Positions 17,334 to 26,382 of a stretch of 64,000 nt of DNA are shown here, in pieces. The notes under the pieces are model-generated. The model made no database searches. It had not been told where the DNA came from and worked only from the letters and a program-made list of their open reading frames with translations. Within the stretch, counting starts at the first letter, position 1. Each line of letters opens with the position of its first letter. This stretch comes from Halomonas meridiana. Its GTDB lineage: Bacteria; Pseudomonadota; Gammaproteobacteria; Pseudomonadales; Halomonadaceae. The stretch spans positions 3,658,001-3,722,000 of the forward strand of contig NZ_CP024621.1 in the NCBI RefSeq assembly GCF_009846525.1. Direction: 5' to 3'. Position numbers and translations under genes: made by a program.

Positions 17334-17714
17334 TTAGGAGCGGCTTAGCAGCGCCGTGACGCCCAGGGCCAGCCAGCCGGCCATCAGCAGCAGCCCGCCA
17401 ATCGGCGTCACGATACCTACGCTCAACCCGGCCAGCGCCATCAGGTAGAGCGAACCGGCAAAGGCCAGCACACCTAACGCCCATAGCGCCAGTACGACCT
17501 GCTGACCGGGGAGCGGACGGTGGCTACGCCAAGCCAGTACCGCCAGCATAGCCAGCGTGTGCCACGCTTGGTAGCGCACGCCGGTTTCCACGATATCCAC
17601 CATCGCAGCGCTGGTGCGTGCCGCTAACCCGTGGGCGGCGTAAGCCCCCAGCATCACCATGGTTGCTCCTAAAAGCGCCACCACACACCACCACAGCTTG
17701 TCGATTCGCTGCAC
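17334..17714 (-). CDS. DUF423 membrane protein
   Basis: A 126-residue inner-membrane protein with four hydrophobic helices and the family pattern GAYAAHGL near the N-terminus, followed by YQAWHTLAML and GSLYLMAL. The function of DUF423 (YgdD-like) is unknown. It converges with the glutaredoxin-MauE gene six bases away and is divergent from thiS. Confidence 0.88.
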   Translation of the reverse strand: MQRIDKLWWCVVALLGATMVMLGAYAAHGLAARTSAAMVDIVETGVRYQAWHTLAMLAVLAWRSHRPLPGQQVVLALWALGVLAFAGSLYLMALAGLSVGIVTPIGGLLLMAGWLALGVTALLSRS

Positions 17715-17856
17715 GCCTGACTCCTTTTAACCTATGTTGGCGGCGCATCGCCACCCCGTTAATCATTGAGATATTCACCCCGCTGCATACCTTGCACGGG
17801 TCGAAACCGCTACAATAGAGGCCGTTTTGCCTCATCCACCAGGGTGCTTACTGTTT

Positions 17857-18078
17857 ATGTCTACCCCCAATGAGTCGATACAGCTTACGCTCAACGGCGA
17901 ACCCTACGCCATGACCGCTGGCCTCACCGCTGCTGACTTGGTCGAGCAGCTTGGCCTGGGCGGGCGTCGTATCGCTGTCGAAATCAACGAACAGATTGTG
18001 CCCAAGAGCCAACTGGCCGCGACCCCGCTGGCCGCAGGCGACCAGATCGAAGTGGTCCACGCCATTGGCGGCGGCTAG
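17857..18078 (+). CDS. thiS: Sulfur carrier protein ThiS
   Basis: A 73-residue ubiquitin-like carrier. Its C-terminal Gly-Gly (HAIGGG) is adenylated and thiocarboxylated to donate sulfur for the thiazole ring of thiamine. The beta-grasp body has the usual IAVEINEQIVPKSQ. The ATG at 17857 gives the normal family length; an in-frame extension upstream adds nothing conserved. thiG follows 27 bases later, so ThiS and ThiG are made together. Confidence 0.95.
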   Translation: MSTPNESIQLTLNGEPYAMTAGLTAADLVEQLGLGGRRIAVEINEQIVPKSQLAATPLAAGDQIEVVHAIGGG

Positions 18079-18105
18079 CTGCCGGTGCTTTTTCAAGGAA
18101 TCGCT

Positions 18106-18900
18106 ATGACGCAACTGACTGATACACCGTTCACCATTGCCGGACGTGATTTTAGCTCCCGCCTGTTAGTGGGTACCGGCAAGTACAAAGACTTTACCGA
18201 AACCGGTGCTGCCATTGCCCAGAGCGGTGCCGAAATCGTCACCTTTGCCGTGCGCCGTACCAACCTTGGCCAAGATGCCGATGCGCCGAACCTGCTCGAC
18301 GTTATCTCGCCCAAGCAGTACACCCTGCTACCCAATACCGCTGGCTGCTACAACGCCAAAGATGCCGTGCGCACCTGCCGCTTGGCCCGCGAGCTGCTGG
18401 ATGGCCACAACCTCGTCAAGCTGGAAGTGCTCGGCGACGACCATACGCTCTACCCCAACGTGGTCGAGACGCTAAAAGCGGCCGAGACCCTGCTGGCCGA
18501 CGGTTTCGACGTGATGGTGTACACCAGCGATGACCCGATTGTGGCACGCGAGCTGGAAGCCATGGGCTGCTGCGCCATCATGCCGCTGGGCTCATTGATT
18601 GGCTCGGGCCACGGCATTCAAAACCCGCATAACGTTCGCCTCATCGTAGAACAGAGCAGCGTGCCGGTTCTGGTGGATGCAGGCATTGGCACGGCCTCCG
18701 ATGCCGCCATGGCCATGGAGCTTGGCTGCGACGGCGTGCTGCTCAACAGCGCCATTGCCCACGCCCGCGACCCGCTGCGCATGGCCAACGCCATGAAGCT
18801 CGCCGTCGAGGCTGGCCGCGATGCGTTCTTGGCAGGCCGCATGCCGCGCCGCCAAAGCGCCGACCCCTCTTCGCCTTTTGCAGGCCGAATCAACGGCTGA
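18106..18900 (+). CDS. thiG: Thiazole synthase ThiG
   Basis: A 264-residue TIM-barrel enzyme that condenses deoxyxylulose 5-phosphate, dehydroglycine and the ThiS thiocarboxylate to form the thiazole of thiamine. Family motifs are [18 protein letters not shown], and [10 protein letters not shown], where Lys105 is the likely Schiff-base lysine. A phosphate-binding region [19 protein letters not shown] lies in the C-terminal third. AAGGAA precedes the ATG at 18106. It forms an operon with thiS and trmB, an order common in Pseudomonas relatives. Confidence 0.96.
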   Translation: MTQLTDTPFTIAGRDFSSRLLVGTGKYKDFTETGAAIAQSGAEIVTFAVRRTNLGQDADAPNLLDVISPKQYTLLPNTAGCYNAKDAVRTCRLARELLDGHNLVKLEVLGDDHTLYPNVVETLKAAETLLADGFDVMVYTSDDPIVARELEAMGCCAIMPLGSLIGSGHGIQNPHNVRLIVEQSSVPVLVDAGIGTASDAAMAMELGCDGVLLNSAIAHARDPLRMANAMKLAVEAGRDAFLAGRMPRRQSADPSSPFAGRING

Positions 18901-18912
18901 TACAGAGACACC

Positions 18913-19662
18913 ATGACCGATACGAACGACACCGCGCCCGAGAGCAACACCACTGGCCCCGAAAGTGCCGATGCGCCGCTGCACCGCCGCGGCATTAAAA
19001 GCTATGTGATTCGCGCCGGGCGCATGACCCAAGCCCAACAACGCGGCCTGGAAGACGTATGGCCGCGCCTGGGGCTGACCATTGCCGATGGTCGCCAGGA
19101 TTTAGACGCCCTGTTTGGCCGCCAAGCCCCCCGCGTGGTGGAAATTGGCTTTGGTATGGGTAACTCGCTGATTGAGCAGGCTGAAACTCATCCCGATACC
19201 GATTTTATCGGTATTGAGGTGCACGCCCCCGGCGTTGGTAAACTGCTCGATGAAGTGGATAAACGCGGCCTGACCAACCTGCGTGTTTACCGTGAAGACG
19301 CCCTGGCGGTACTGGAGCAATGCCTGCCCGAAGGCTCGCTGACCACGCTGCAGCTATTCTTCCCCGACCCGTGGCCGAAGAAGAAGCACCACAAGCGGCG
19401 CATCGTCCAGCCTGCGTTCGTGGAGCTGATTCGCACACGCCTCAAGCCCGGCGGCACGTTCCACATGGCCACCGACTGGGAAGCCTACGCCGAGTGGATG
19501 GCGGAAGTGATGGAAGCCGCCCCCGGCTACGCCAACACCGCCACCGCCGAGACCGCGCCTTACGTGCCCCGCCCGGCCTTCCGCCCGCTCACCAAGTTTG
19601 AGGCCCGCGGCGAAAAGCTCGGCCACGGCGTCTGGGATCTGATTTACCGGCGGGAAGCGTAA
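18913..19662 (+). CDS. trmB: tRNA (guanine-N7-)-methyltransferase
   Basis: A 249-residue methyltransferase that makes m7G46 in the tRNA variable loop. The SAM site is [10 protein letters not shown], then [12 protein letters not shown], and the catalytic region is [15 protein letters not shown]. The first 30 residues are acidic and low in complexity. It lies 12 bases after thiG and is the end of that operon; the GST gene converges three bases beyond. Confidence 0.95.
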   Translation: MTDTNDTAPESNTTGPESADAPLHRRGIKSYVIRAGRMTQAQQRGLEDVWPRLGLTIADGRQDLDALFGRQAPRVVEIGFGMGNSLIEQAETHPDTDFIGIEVHAPGVGKLLDEVDKRGLTNLRVYREDALAVLEQCLPEGSLTTLQLFFPDPWPKKKHHKRRIVQPAFVELIRTRLKPGGTFHMATDWEAYAEWMAEVMEAAPGYANTATAETAPYVPRPAFRPLTKFEARGEKLGHGVWDLIYRREA

Positions 19663-19665
19663 CGC

Positions 19666-20268
19666 TCACTCAAACGCCGTTAGCGCAAAGCTGTCGCACT
19701 CGGTCACCTTGGCAAACCACGCCTGCAGCCGTGGAAAGCGGTTCGGCCACTCAAAGGCCGGTAAGCGAAAGCTGAGGTAAGCCAGGGCGACAGCGAACAC
19801 AATCGCCCCAAGCGTGCGCTGGGTATGACCGGCCAGCACGCTAGGGTGCGCTTCCAGCGTCACCAGCGTGCGCTCAATCGCTTTTAACCGCCGGCTTCCT
19901 AACAGCGTCTCATCCACGTCTGGCCCGCCATGCTTGCGGCCAATCACCACGTTGAACGCCGCCTCCATCAAGCCCTGCCCTAACCCCGCCAGCGCCAGGT
20001 TTTCCGCTAAACCATCCGTTGGTAGCAGCTTCGCGCCTTCGCCCACGGCATCCAGATAGTGGGCAATCAGCAGCGATTCGGTCAGCACCTCGCCGCCTTC
20101 CGTCACCAGCGTCGGAATACGACTCAGCGGGGTAATCTTTAAAAGCTCGCTATCCGCCGCCCAGGGGTCGCACCAGCAAAGCTCAGTGTGTGCCATCAGC
20201 CCTTTTTCATACAGGCAGATCCGTACCACACGAGCGTAGGGGGAAGAAGTATTGAGGTAGAGCTGCAT
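19666..20268 (-). CDS. Glutathione S-transferase family protein
   Basis: A 200-residue cytosolic GST. The N-terminal thioredoxin-like domain opens with YLNTSSPYARVVRI and contains the glutathione contacts SRIPTLVTEGGEVLTES with the cis-proline, followed by an all-helical C-terminal domain. The substrate is unknown. Upstream lies the terminator of an intergenic small RNA, so the gene must start from its own promoter in 20269-20332. Confidence 0.88.
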   Translation of the reverse strand: MQLYLNTSSPYARVVRICLYEKGLMAHTELCWCDPWAADSELLKITPLSRIPTLVTEGGEVLTESLLIAHYLDAVGEGAKLLPTDGLAENLALAGLGQGLMEAAFNVVIGRKHGGPDVDETLLGSRRLKAIERTLVTLEAHPSVLAGHTQRTLGAIVFAVALAYLSFRLPAFEWPNRFPRLQAWFAKVTECDSFALTAFE

Positions 20269-20332
20269 GGTGGTCTCCCATCGAGGTCATGAATCCGTAT
20301 CGTAAATCACGGGAAGACACTACAGGAGCCCC

Positions 20333-20364
20333 AAAAAAAGAAAGCCGCTCCATGGGGGAGCGGC
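20333..20364 (-). terminator. Rho-independent terminator of the small RNA
   Basis: On the minus strand GCCGCTCC (20364-20357) pairs with GGAGCGGC (20351-20344) across a 5-nt loop and is followed by TTTCTTTTTTT. No protein gene ends just before it, which is the first sign of a separate RNA gene. Confidence 0.9.
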
Positions 20365-20455
20365 AAAAGACCGTGACTAGCAATGAGAGGGAGAAACCAT
20401 GACAGGAAACTGGCGGTTTCTGTCGTGGTTGCCAGCGTCTCATCAAACGCTGACC
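20333..20455 (-). ncRNA. Probable Fur-controlled small RNA, RyhB/PrrF-like
   Basis: An intergenic minus-strand unit of about 123 nt with every part expected of an iron-responsive sRNA. A sigma70 promoter with a Fur-like box lies just upstream. Two hairpins follow: CAGCGT/ACGCTG near the 5' end, then GACAG-AAAC/GTTT-CTGTC with a bulge. A pyrimidine-rich single strand (20400-20379) holds CTCTCATTGCT, which differs at one base from CTCACATTGCT of the E. coli RyhB core as I recall it. A strong terminator ends it. The short frame that crosses it runs through the terminator hairpin and is not credible as protein. Predicted role: repress iron-using mRNAs when iron is low. Confidence 0.72.
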
Positions 20456-20460
20456 ATCAC

Positions 20461-20489
20461 AATATAATCATTCTCATTTACCCCGTCAA
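20461..20489 (-). promoter_or_regulatory. Sigma70 promoter with overlapping Fur box
   Basis: Minus-strand TTGACG (20489-20484), exactly 17 bases, then TATATT (20466-20461). Across the spacer and -10 lies TGAGAATGATTATAT (20476-20462), matching 11 of the 14 specified bases of the 7-1-7 Fur pattern TGATAAT-n-ATTATCA. Binding there would block RNA polymerase when iron is plentiful. Confidence 0.75.
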
Positions 20490-20524
20490 CACAAATGCGA
20501 ATACTTTTTATTTATTTTTTTAGA

Positions 20525-21439
20525 TCAACTGATGAGCTGGAGCCACAACGGCAGCGTCAGCATGGCGAGCAGCGTTTGTCCGGTAATGATGGCTGCCATT
20601 AATTCCGCATCGCCTCCCAACTGACGGGCAAGAATGTAGGCCGAGGTCGCCGTGGGCAGCGCGGCAAACAGCAGCGCGACGTCTCGGCTCACGGGGTCGA
20701 GCCTCAGTAGCCACGCCAACAGCAGTACCAAGGCGGGCATCAGCAGCAGCTTGATCGCGTTCGTGGCGATCACGCCACGGTCAAGACGCAGCAGCGCCAT
20801 GGGCCTGAGCGCCACGCCCACGGCCACTAGGCCCAGCGGCAGGGCTGCGCGCCCCAGCAGCGAGACGGTCGCCTCGCTCCATCCAGGCAGGCCAATACCG
20901 CTAAGATTCAGCCCAATACCGGCCAGACACGCCAAAATGAGCGGATTTTTCGCCAATGCCAACGCGCTCTTACCCAGACTTGCGCTACCCAACGTGCCCG
21001 CCGCCACGAAACTGGCCACGCACATGACGTTCACCACAGGCACCATGAGCGCCACGGCCACCGCTGCCGTGGTGACCCCCAACGAGCCATGCAGCGCCGC
21101 CGCCCCTGCCACGCCCACGTACGTGTTGAAACGCACGGCCCCTTGAAACACTGAGGTAAACGCCGGCGCGTCGAGTGCCAACCAGGCGCGAAAATGCCAC
21201 AGCAGCAGGCCAAACAGCACCATCGCTCCCAGCAGCGCCAGCGCTAATCGACCGACGGGCACTTGGCTCACGTCGGCCGTTGCCAGCGTGCCGATCAGCA
21301 TGGCCGGAAACAGCACGAAATAGATCAGCCGCTCCATCTGCGCCCAAAATTCGACGCTCGGCCAGCGGCCCGCTCCCAAGGCGGCGCCCAATAAAATCAA
21401 TAAAAACAGCGGCCCTAACGCTCCGGTAATGCTCTCCAT
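20525..21439 (-). CDS. AEC-family transporter
   Basis: A 304-residue inner-membrane protein of the auxin efflux carrier family with about ten hydrophobic helices in two repeats (for example LGPLFLLILLGAALGAG and NPLILACLAGIGLNLSGIG). Bacterial members include malonate and malate carriers, but many are untested. It stands alone, ending just upstream of the sRNA promoter; its stop codon is 36 bases before the -35 box. Confidence 0.88.
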   Translation of the reverse strand: MESITGALGPLFLLILLGAALGAGRWPSVEFWAQMERLIYFVLFPAMLIGTLATADVSQVPVGRLALALLGAMVLFGLLLWHFRAWLALDAPAFTSVFQGAVRFNTYVGVAGAAALHGSLGVTTAAVAVALMVPVVNVMCVASFVAAGTLGSASLGKSALALAKNPLILACLAGIGLNLSGIGLPGWSEATVSLLGRAALPLGLVAVGVALRPMALLRLDRGVIATNAIKLLLMPALVLLLAWLLRLDPVSRDVALLFAALPTATSAYILARQLGGDAELMAAIITGQTLLAMLTLPLWLQLIS

Positions 21440-21560
21440 TGTTATTCCTTATCAAGTGCGACATCCCAGCACAGCGACATCTGCGGGATAGCTGTTACCA
21501 TGAATTGCATACCATGAAACAAGTTTCCCGCCTTATGGCCTGCGTAGCGACTATTCTGCC

Positions 21561-22064
21561 ATGAAGAATTTGCTTAAACCTGTCGAGGTGACGGGTTTTC
21601 CAGCGCTCAAAGTGCTTATCCTGGTGACTGGCCTCGCGCTGGCCGCATGCACGTGGTACGTCTTTGCTAACTGGCTGCGCGACGATAACGATATCGTGTG
21701 GTTCTCCCCCAGCGGTGAATGCAATTTGCATCAAACGCCCTGTTCGGTAACGCTGGGCGACAAAGGCCATCTCACGCTAGCCATCGATACCGACGGCCGC
21801 ATCGAGGCACTGGAAGTGCTGCCGCTGGATGTCGAGGTAGAGGGCGTAGCCCCTAACCAAGTGACGGTCGATTTTGTGGGTCGCGGCATGGACATGGGGC
21901 TCAACCGCTTCGCGCTCACCGCCACGGCGCCGGGCCACTTTCACGGTCAGGGGCAAGTCGGCGTGTGTACGCAAGCCGTCATGCCTTGGCGGGCGCGGGT
22001 CATTCTGGAAACGCCGGACGGTAAGCTGGGTAGCTGGTTCGATTTCGACGTGACAAGGAGTTAA
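21561..22064 (+). CDS. Membrane-anchored periplasmic protein of unknown function next to SCO1
   Basis: A 167-residue protein with one N-terminal helix (residues 16-37) and a beta-rich periplasmic domain. Features seen are CNLHQTPC at about 55, MDMGLNRF and GHFHGQGQVGVC in the second half, and the ending WFDFDVTRS. Methionine, histidine and cysteine residues and the Ig-like pattern recall FixH or copper-chaperone domains, but I do not recognise the family with certainty. It is followed four bases later by SCO1, so a part in cytochrome oxidase copper delivery is inferred from position. Confidence 0.75.
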   Translation: MKNLLKPVEVTGFPALKVLILVTGLALAACTWYVFANWLRDDNDIVWFSPSGECNLHQTPCSVTLGDKGHLTLAIDTDGRIEALEVLPLDVEVEGVAPNQVTVDFVGRGMDMGLNRFALTATAPGHFHGQGQVGVCTQAVMPWRARVILETPDGKLGSWFDFDVTRS

Positions 22065-22068
22065 GCAC

Positions 22069-22665
22069 ATGGCAATACGCAAGCCACTGTGGCTAGGCAT
22101 CGCCCTACTTGCCCTTCTACTGGTCGTGGCAAGCGTTGGCCTGTACCAACTCCGCGCAGGTGAGGATCCCGACGAACCGACAGGCGGCCCCATCGCCATG
22201 CCGTCGACACAAGGCGACTTCTCCCTGGCTCAGCTCGGCGACGACGAGATTGCCATCGTCTCCTTCGGTTACACCTACTGCCCTGATGTCTGCCCCATGA
22301 ACCAGGCGGTCAAACGCCAGGCCCTGGCGCAATTGAGCGATACCCAGCGTGAACGGGTGGTGCCTGTCATGATTACGGTAGATCCAGAACGCGATACGCT
22401 CGACCGGATGAGCGAGTATATGCAGTTCTTCGGCGAAGAGTTCATTGGCTTGGTGGGTAGCCAAGCACAGCTGACCGATGTCGCCGAGCGCTACGGGGTG
22501 ATTTGGCGGCGGGTCGACGCACCAGAGTCGGCCATGGCGTATACCATCGACCACAGTGCGTCGCTGTTTTTGGTCAACCGTGAAGGGAAAATATTGCAGC
22601 GGGTGCTCTACTCCCCAACGCCACACGGGTTAGTGTCGGCGCTGGAAAGCGAGCTTGGCAGCTAA
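22069..22665 (+). CDS. SCO1/SenC copper chaperone
   Basis: A 198-residue membrane-anchored thioredoxin-fold protein that delivers copper to the CuA site of cytochrome oxidase or maintains its thiols. An N-terminal helix is followed by FGYTYCPDVCPMN, with the CxxxC copper ligands, and by DHSASLFLV near the C-terminus with the third, histidine ligand. No cytochrome oxidase genes are nearby. It is co-transcribed with the unknown membrane-anchored protein just upstream. Confidence 0.93.
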   Translation: MAIRKPLWLGIALLALLLVVASVGLYQLRAGEDPDEPTGGPIAMPSTQGDFSLAQLGDDEIAIVSFGYTYCPDVCPMNQAVKRQALAQLSDTQRERVVPVMITVDPERDTLDRMSEYMQFFGEEFIGLVGSQAQLTDVAERYGVIWRRVDAPESAMAYTIDHSASLFLVNREGKILQRVLYSPTPHGLVSALESELGS

Positions 22666-22705
22666 CGCCCACGTAACCACCCAGGTGCTAGCTGCTGCTA
22701 TGTAG

Positions 22706-23773
22706 CTAATCGGCGGTAGCAGCCTCATTAGCTTGAGCTGATTGTAGCTGGTCCAACATCGCCATCAGCGCCTTTACCTGGGTGCCTTCGCGGGTATCGT
22801 GCAGCGGATTGATCTGCCACGTACTCTCCGCGAACCCCCACCAGTCCCAGCACGCTTGCGGATTGGCCATACTGCTCTCCGCCTGTGGATACAGCACCAC
22901 CTGAGCATGTTCCGCCGCCCAGCGGTTCAAACCGCTGTAACGCACGAACGTATCCCCAATGGTCTCTGCGTTCATCTGGCAACCGTGTAGCGCCACGGTA
23001 ACCGGGCAGCCGCCCGCTTCACACGCCTCGGGCACGAACAGATAGCCCGTATCGGCAAAGCCCTTCACTGCGAAGTCAGACTGGTCAAAGGCCAACAGCT
23101 CACCTTCGCTGGCGTTCGCCTCGCGCTCGGGATAAAGCCACGCCTGCATCTCCCCCGCCACGTCGTCGCCGCAGGCCAGCAGGTGGCTAGCGCCGCCGTT
23201 ATGGCAGTCGCCCAGCGACTGCGGGTCGAGGGACGCGTCGTTGGGCATTGCCACTGGCCAGCCGTGTCCGGTGTTGTCCCGCTGAACGAAACGTAGCTGC
23301 TGCTCCGGGTCCGCTAGCCAGCGCTGCCACTGCTGTGCGAGCAGATCGCCCAGCGCAGGCGAGATCGTTTCGTCTGACGCGCCATGCCACACGAAGGCGC
23401 GAAGCTGGCGAAGCGCCTCTTGGCTGCCTACCTGCTCCATCTCTGCGTAGCGCTCGCGGCGCTGCGCCAGCTCGTCCAAAGACGGCAAGCCACGTCGGGT
23501 CATCATGCACTGATTGAGGGCCGTACTTAATGCCCCCTGCGCACAGCCCCACGGTCCAGCCGCCAGGACACCCAACCCGCTAAAACGCTCGGGCCACGCC
23601 ACCGCGAGCTGAGTGGCCATGTAGCCCCCGGAGGAGACGCCCACCACGCTCGCCTGATCGCTCGCTGCCGCCAGCGCAGGTAAGCCAGGCGTCTCTTCCT
23701 GGGCATGGGCAGCGCTGCTACCCAAGACGATAAGCGCCGCCATCCAGCGGCGCTGACGAACGGCCATGCCCAT
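22706..23773 (-). CDS. Secreted PHB-depolymerase-like esterase
   Basis: A 355-residue exported hydrolase with a signal peptide ending SSAAHA/QEE. The catalytic serine lies in GVSSGGYMATQ, a likely aspartate in HGASDETI and the histidine in NTGHGWP. The spacing matches periplasmic or extracellular poly(3-hydroxybutyrate) depolymerases, and pairs of cysteines suggest disulfides. A separate substrate-binding domain is not obvious. A second in-frame ATG two codons on (23767) could serve as start. It lies directly upstream of the FKBP isomerase gene, three bases apart, so the two are probably co-transcribed. Confidence 0.82.
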   Translation of the reverse strand: MGMAVRQRRWMAALIVLGSSAAHAQEETPGLPALAAASDQASVVGVSSGGYMATQLAVAWPERFSGLGVLAAGPWGCAQGALSTALNQCMMTRRGLPSLDELAQRRERYAEMEQVGSQEALRQLRAFVWHGASDETISPALGDLLAQQWQRWLADPEQQLRFVQRDNTGHGWPVAMPNDASLDPQSLGDCHNGGASHLLACGDDVAGEMQAWLYPEREANASEGELLAFDQSDFAVKGFADTGYLFVPEACEAGGCPVTVALHGCQMNAETIGDTFVRYSGLNRWAAEHAQVVLYPQAESSMANPQACWDWWGFAESTWQINPLHDTREGTQVKALMAMLDQLQSAQANEAATAD

Positions 23774-23776
23774 GGC

Positions 23777-24457
23777 TTATTCGATGCCTAGTAGTTCGAC
23801 GCGGAAGGTCAGCATTTCGTTCGGGCCGATCGGACCCTGACCGCGTTCGCCGTAGGCGAGATCCGCCGGAATGTAGAGCATCCAGCTATCACCCACGCTC
23901 ATGAGCTGCAGCGCTTCTTGCCAGCCTTCGATCACCTGGTTGACCTGGAAGCTCACCGACTCGCCACGCTCGAAGGAGCTATCGAACACGGTGCCATCCA
24001 GCAGCATGCCTTCGTAGTTCACTTCGACGGTGTCTTCGGGCCCTGGTGTGGCGCCGTCACCGGATTCGATCACTTCGTACTGCAGGCCCGACTCGGTCAC
24101 TTCGACCTCGTCACGCTCGGCATTGTCGGCCAGGAAGTCTTGTCCCTCTTCCAGGTTCGACTGGGCCAGCTCGGCGGCCTCCTGCTCGCGTGCTTCCATC
24201 GAACGCTCTTGGAAGGCCATCAGCGCTTCCATCATCTCTTCTTCGTTCATCGCTAGCTCGTTGCCATCAAAGACATCGCGCATACCATCGGTGAACGCAT
24301 CCAGATCGAGATCGTCAATGTCTGCCTGCATGCTTTCGCCCAGGGTCACGCCCAGGCTATACGCCAAGCGCTGCTCGTCGGTTTCCGGAGCGGCGGCGGC
24401 AAACGGCGCCACCAGCAGCAGGCCAGTGAGCGCGGTAGAAGAGAGTAATGCTTTCAT
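23777..24457 (-). CDS. FKBP-type peptidyl-prolyl isomerase, exported
   Basis: A 226-residue FkpA/Mip-like foldase. The signal peptide (1-23) is followed by an acidic helical dimerisation domain (DEQRLAYSLGVTLGESM) and a long helix rich in Glu and Ala. A C-terminal FKBP domain has DTVEVNYEGMLLDGTVFDSS and LAYGERGQGPIGPNEML. It catalyses proline isomerisation in secreted proteins. The high content of acidic residues is usual for periplasmic proteins of halophiles. It starts at MKALLSS; an upstream in-frame ATG would spoil the signal peptide. Confidence 0.92.
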   Translation of the reverse strand: MKALLSSTALTGLLLVAPFAAAAPETDEQRLAYSLGVTLGESMQADIDDLDLDAFTDGMRDVFDGNELAMNEEEMMEALMAFQERSMEAREQEAAELAQSNLEEGQDFLADNAERDEVEVTESGLQYEVIESGDGATPGPEDTVEVNYEGMLLDGTVFDSSFERGESVSFQVNQVIEGWQEALQLMSVGDSWMLYIPADLAYGERGQGPIGPNEMLTFRVELLGIE

Positions 24458-24605
24458 GGAAAAAACCTTATCCAGCGGCGCAGCGCGCCAAATGTTTTTG
24501 GGTGCCTCAAAGACTAACACCCGCCGCCTCAGGCTGCATTACCTGAAACGACGGGTGCTCTTCGGACCACGCGGTTGCGTAGAGGTTTAGCCCGGTGGCC
24601 TCACA

Positions 24606-25049
24606 TTAGACCACTAACGTCGGGCAATGCGCGGCCCCGGCCACGCGTTGGGAAACACTGCCCAGCAGCAAATTCTTTTCCCCGTTGGTTCCCTGTGCGC
24701 CAATCACGATCAGATCGCACTCCCGCTTACGAGCAAAGCGCACGATGGTGCGGGAGGGACGTCCGCCTTTGACAAAAGCCCGCACGCGAACGCTGTCGGC
24801 GCCCAGCTCGATGGCATGGGACTTGGCGTGCACGGCAATCTCGGTGGCGTACTCTTTGAGCGCGTCATCAGGAATATCCAGACGGTTGGGACGCACCATG
24901 GAGAGCGACGCTTCCAACAGGCTATGGTGTTTGAACACGCACAGCAGATAGAGCTCGGCCCCGGTAAGCATGTGCAGCCCAACGGCTTTTTCGAGCGCTT
25001 TGATGGCCCCCTTGGAGCCATCGACGGGAATCAGAATGCGATTGAACAT
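24606..25049 (-). CDS. teaD: UspA-like ATP-binding protein TeaD
   Basis: A 147-residue universal stress protein with the ATP-binding pattern G-2x-G-9x-G-S seen in [17 protein letters not shown]. In Halomonas elongata the homologous TeaD is encoded after teaABC and modulates ectoine uptake by the TeaABC transporter; the same gene order and a 21-base gap are seen here. It is the last gene of the operon. No rho-independent terminator is obvious after it. Confidence 0.93.
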   Translation of the reverse strand: MFNRILIPVDGSKGAIKALEKAVGLHMLTGAELYLLCVFKHHSLLEASLSMVRPNRLDIPDDALKEYATEIAVHAKSHAIELGADSVRVRAFVKGGRPSRTIVRFARKRECDLIVIGAQGTNGEKNLLLGSVSQRVAGAAHCPTLVV

Positions 25050-25070
25050 CCGCGTTCTCCTTGTGACTGC

Positions 25071-26354
25071 TTAACGGAAGGCAACATCACGCAGGAACAG
25101 CGCAATTTGCGGGAACATGATCAGCAGGGCCGCCGCCAGAATCAGCATAAAGATGAACGGTGGCGTCCCTTTGATCACCTCCCAGTAGGGGCGCTTGAAG
25201 ATCGCAATGGCGGTAAAGATATCGCAGCCAAAGGGTGGCGTGGCCGAGCCTATCGCGACCTGCAGGGTAATCAGAATACCCACCAGGACCGGGTCGAGCC
25301 CGGTGGCTGCAATCGCCGGTGCAAAAATCGGCGTTAGCACCAGAATGACCACGATGGGGTCGACGAACATACACGCCACGAAGAACGAAATACAGATGGC
25401 GATCAGTACGCCCGTGGGCCCGGCCTCGTTGACCCCGACGGCCTCGAGAATCGCCTGAGGAATCTGCGCGAACGAGATGATCCACGAGAAGCCGTTGCCG
25501 ACGGCCACCAGAATGAACACCACAGCGGTAATCAGGCCGGTGGATTTAGCAATGGCGTAGATGTCGCGCATTTTCAGCGAGCGGAAAACGACGAACTCCA
25601 ACAGCACGGCATACAGCACGCAGGCGGCCGCCGCTTCGGTGGGGCTGAAGATACCGCCATAGATCCCACCGACGATGATCACCGGAAAGCCCAGCGGCCA
25701 GAGCGCTTTTTGCACGGCCGTAGCACGCTCTTTCCAGCTCGCGCGCTCTTCGGTGGGCACGTCCTTCACGATGGCGTAAATGATGCAGTAAGTGGAGAAC
25801 ATGAACAAAATCAGAAGCCCCGGCCCGATACCGGCGATGAACAGCTCGCCGATCGACGTACCGGAAATGACCCCATAAATAATCATGCCGATGCTGGGCG
25901 GGATCAAAAAGGCAATGTCGCTGGCATTGATAATCAGCGCCAGCGTAAAGGGGTCAGAGTAGCCCGCTTTGAGCATCTTCGGGCGCAGCGGTGAGCCCAC
26001 CGCGACCACAGTGGCCTGGGTCGACCCCGACACGGCACCAAACAGCGTACAGGAGGCCGCGGTGCTGACCGCCAAGCCGCCTTTAATATGGCCAATGAAG
26101 GACATCACCATATCGATGAGGCGGTTAGCCGACTGCCCTCGGGTCATGATGTCGGCAGCGAGAATGAACATCGGCACGGCAATCAGCGACGCCGGACGTA
26201 TGCCCGCCATCATCTGCTGAATCAGCGTATCCATCTGGCCAAAGCCGTTGAACATCATATAGAAGCCGATCACCGCAGCGGTGATCAGCGGGATCATCAT
26301 TGGAAAGCCCAGCAGCAGCAGGGCAATCATGGTGACTACCATTATCGTCGTCAT
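25071..26354 (-). CDS. teaC: Ectoine TRAP transporter large permease
   Basis: A 427-residue DctM-type membrane subunit with about twelve helices that carries out sodium-driven import of ectoine and hydroxyectoine in complex with TeaB and TeaA. Family segments are LFGAVSGSTQATVVAVG and NASDIAFLIPPSIGMIIYG. It sits 28 bases after teaB and 21 before teaD. The identity rests on near-complete resemblance of the partner TeaA to the characterised H. elongata protein. Confidence 0.93.
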   Translation of the reverse strand: MTTIMVVTMIALLLLGFPMMIPLITAAVIGFYMMFNGFGQMDTLIQQMMAGIRPASLIAVPMFILAADIMTRGQSANRLIDMVMSFIGHIKGGLAVSTAASCTLFGAVSGSTQATVVAVGSPLRPKMLKAGYSDPFTLALIINASDIAFLIPPSIGMIIYGVISGTSIGELFIAGIGPGLLILFMFSTYCIIYAIVKDVPTEERASWKERATAVQKALWPLGFPVIIVGGIYGGIFSPTEAAAACVLYAVLLEFVVFRSLKMRDIYAIAKSTGLITAVVFILVAVGNGFSWIISFAQIPQAILEAVGVNEAGPTGVLIAICISFFVACMFVDPIVVILVLTPIFAPAIAATGLDPVLVGILITLQVAIGSATPPFGCDIFTAIAIFKRPYWEVIKGTPPFIFMLILAAALLIMFPQIALFLRDVAFR

Positions 26355-26382
26355 AGCGTTCCCCTAGGGTGCAATCCCTGCG

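Noticed and set aside
20207..20446. Short minus-strand frame across the sRNA locus
   Set aside because: It runs through the sRNA terminator stem and into the GST start, has no ribosome site and no family features.
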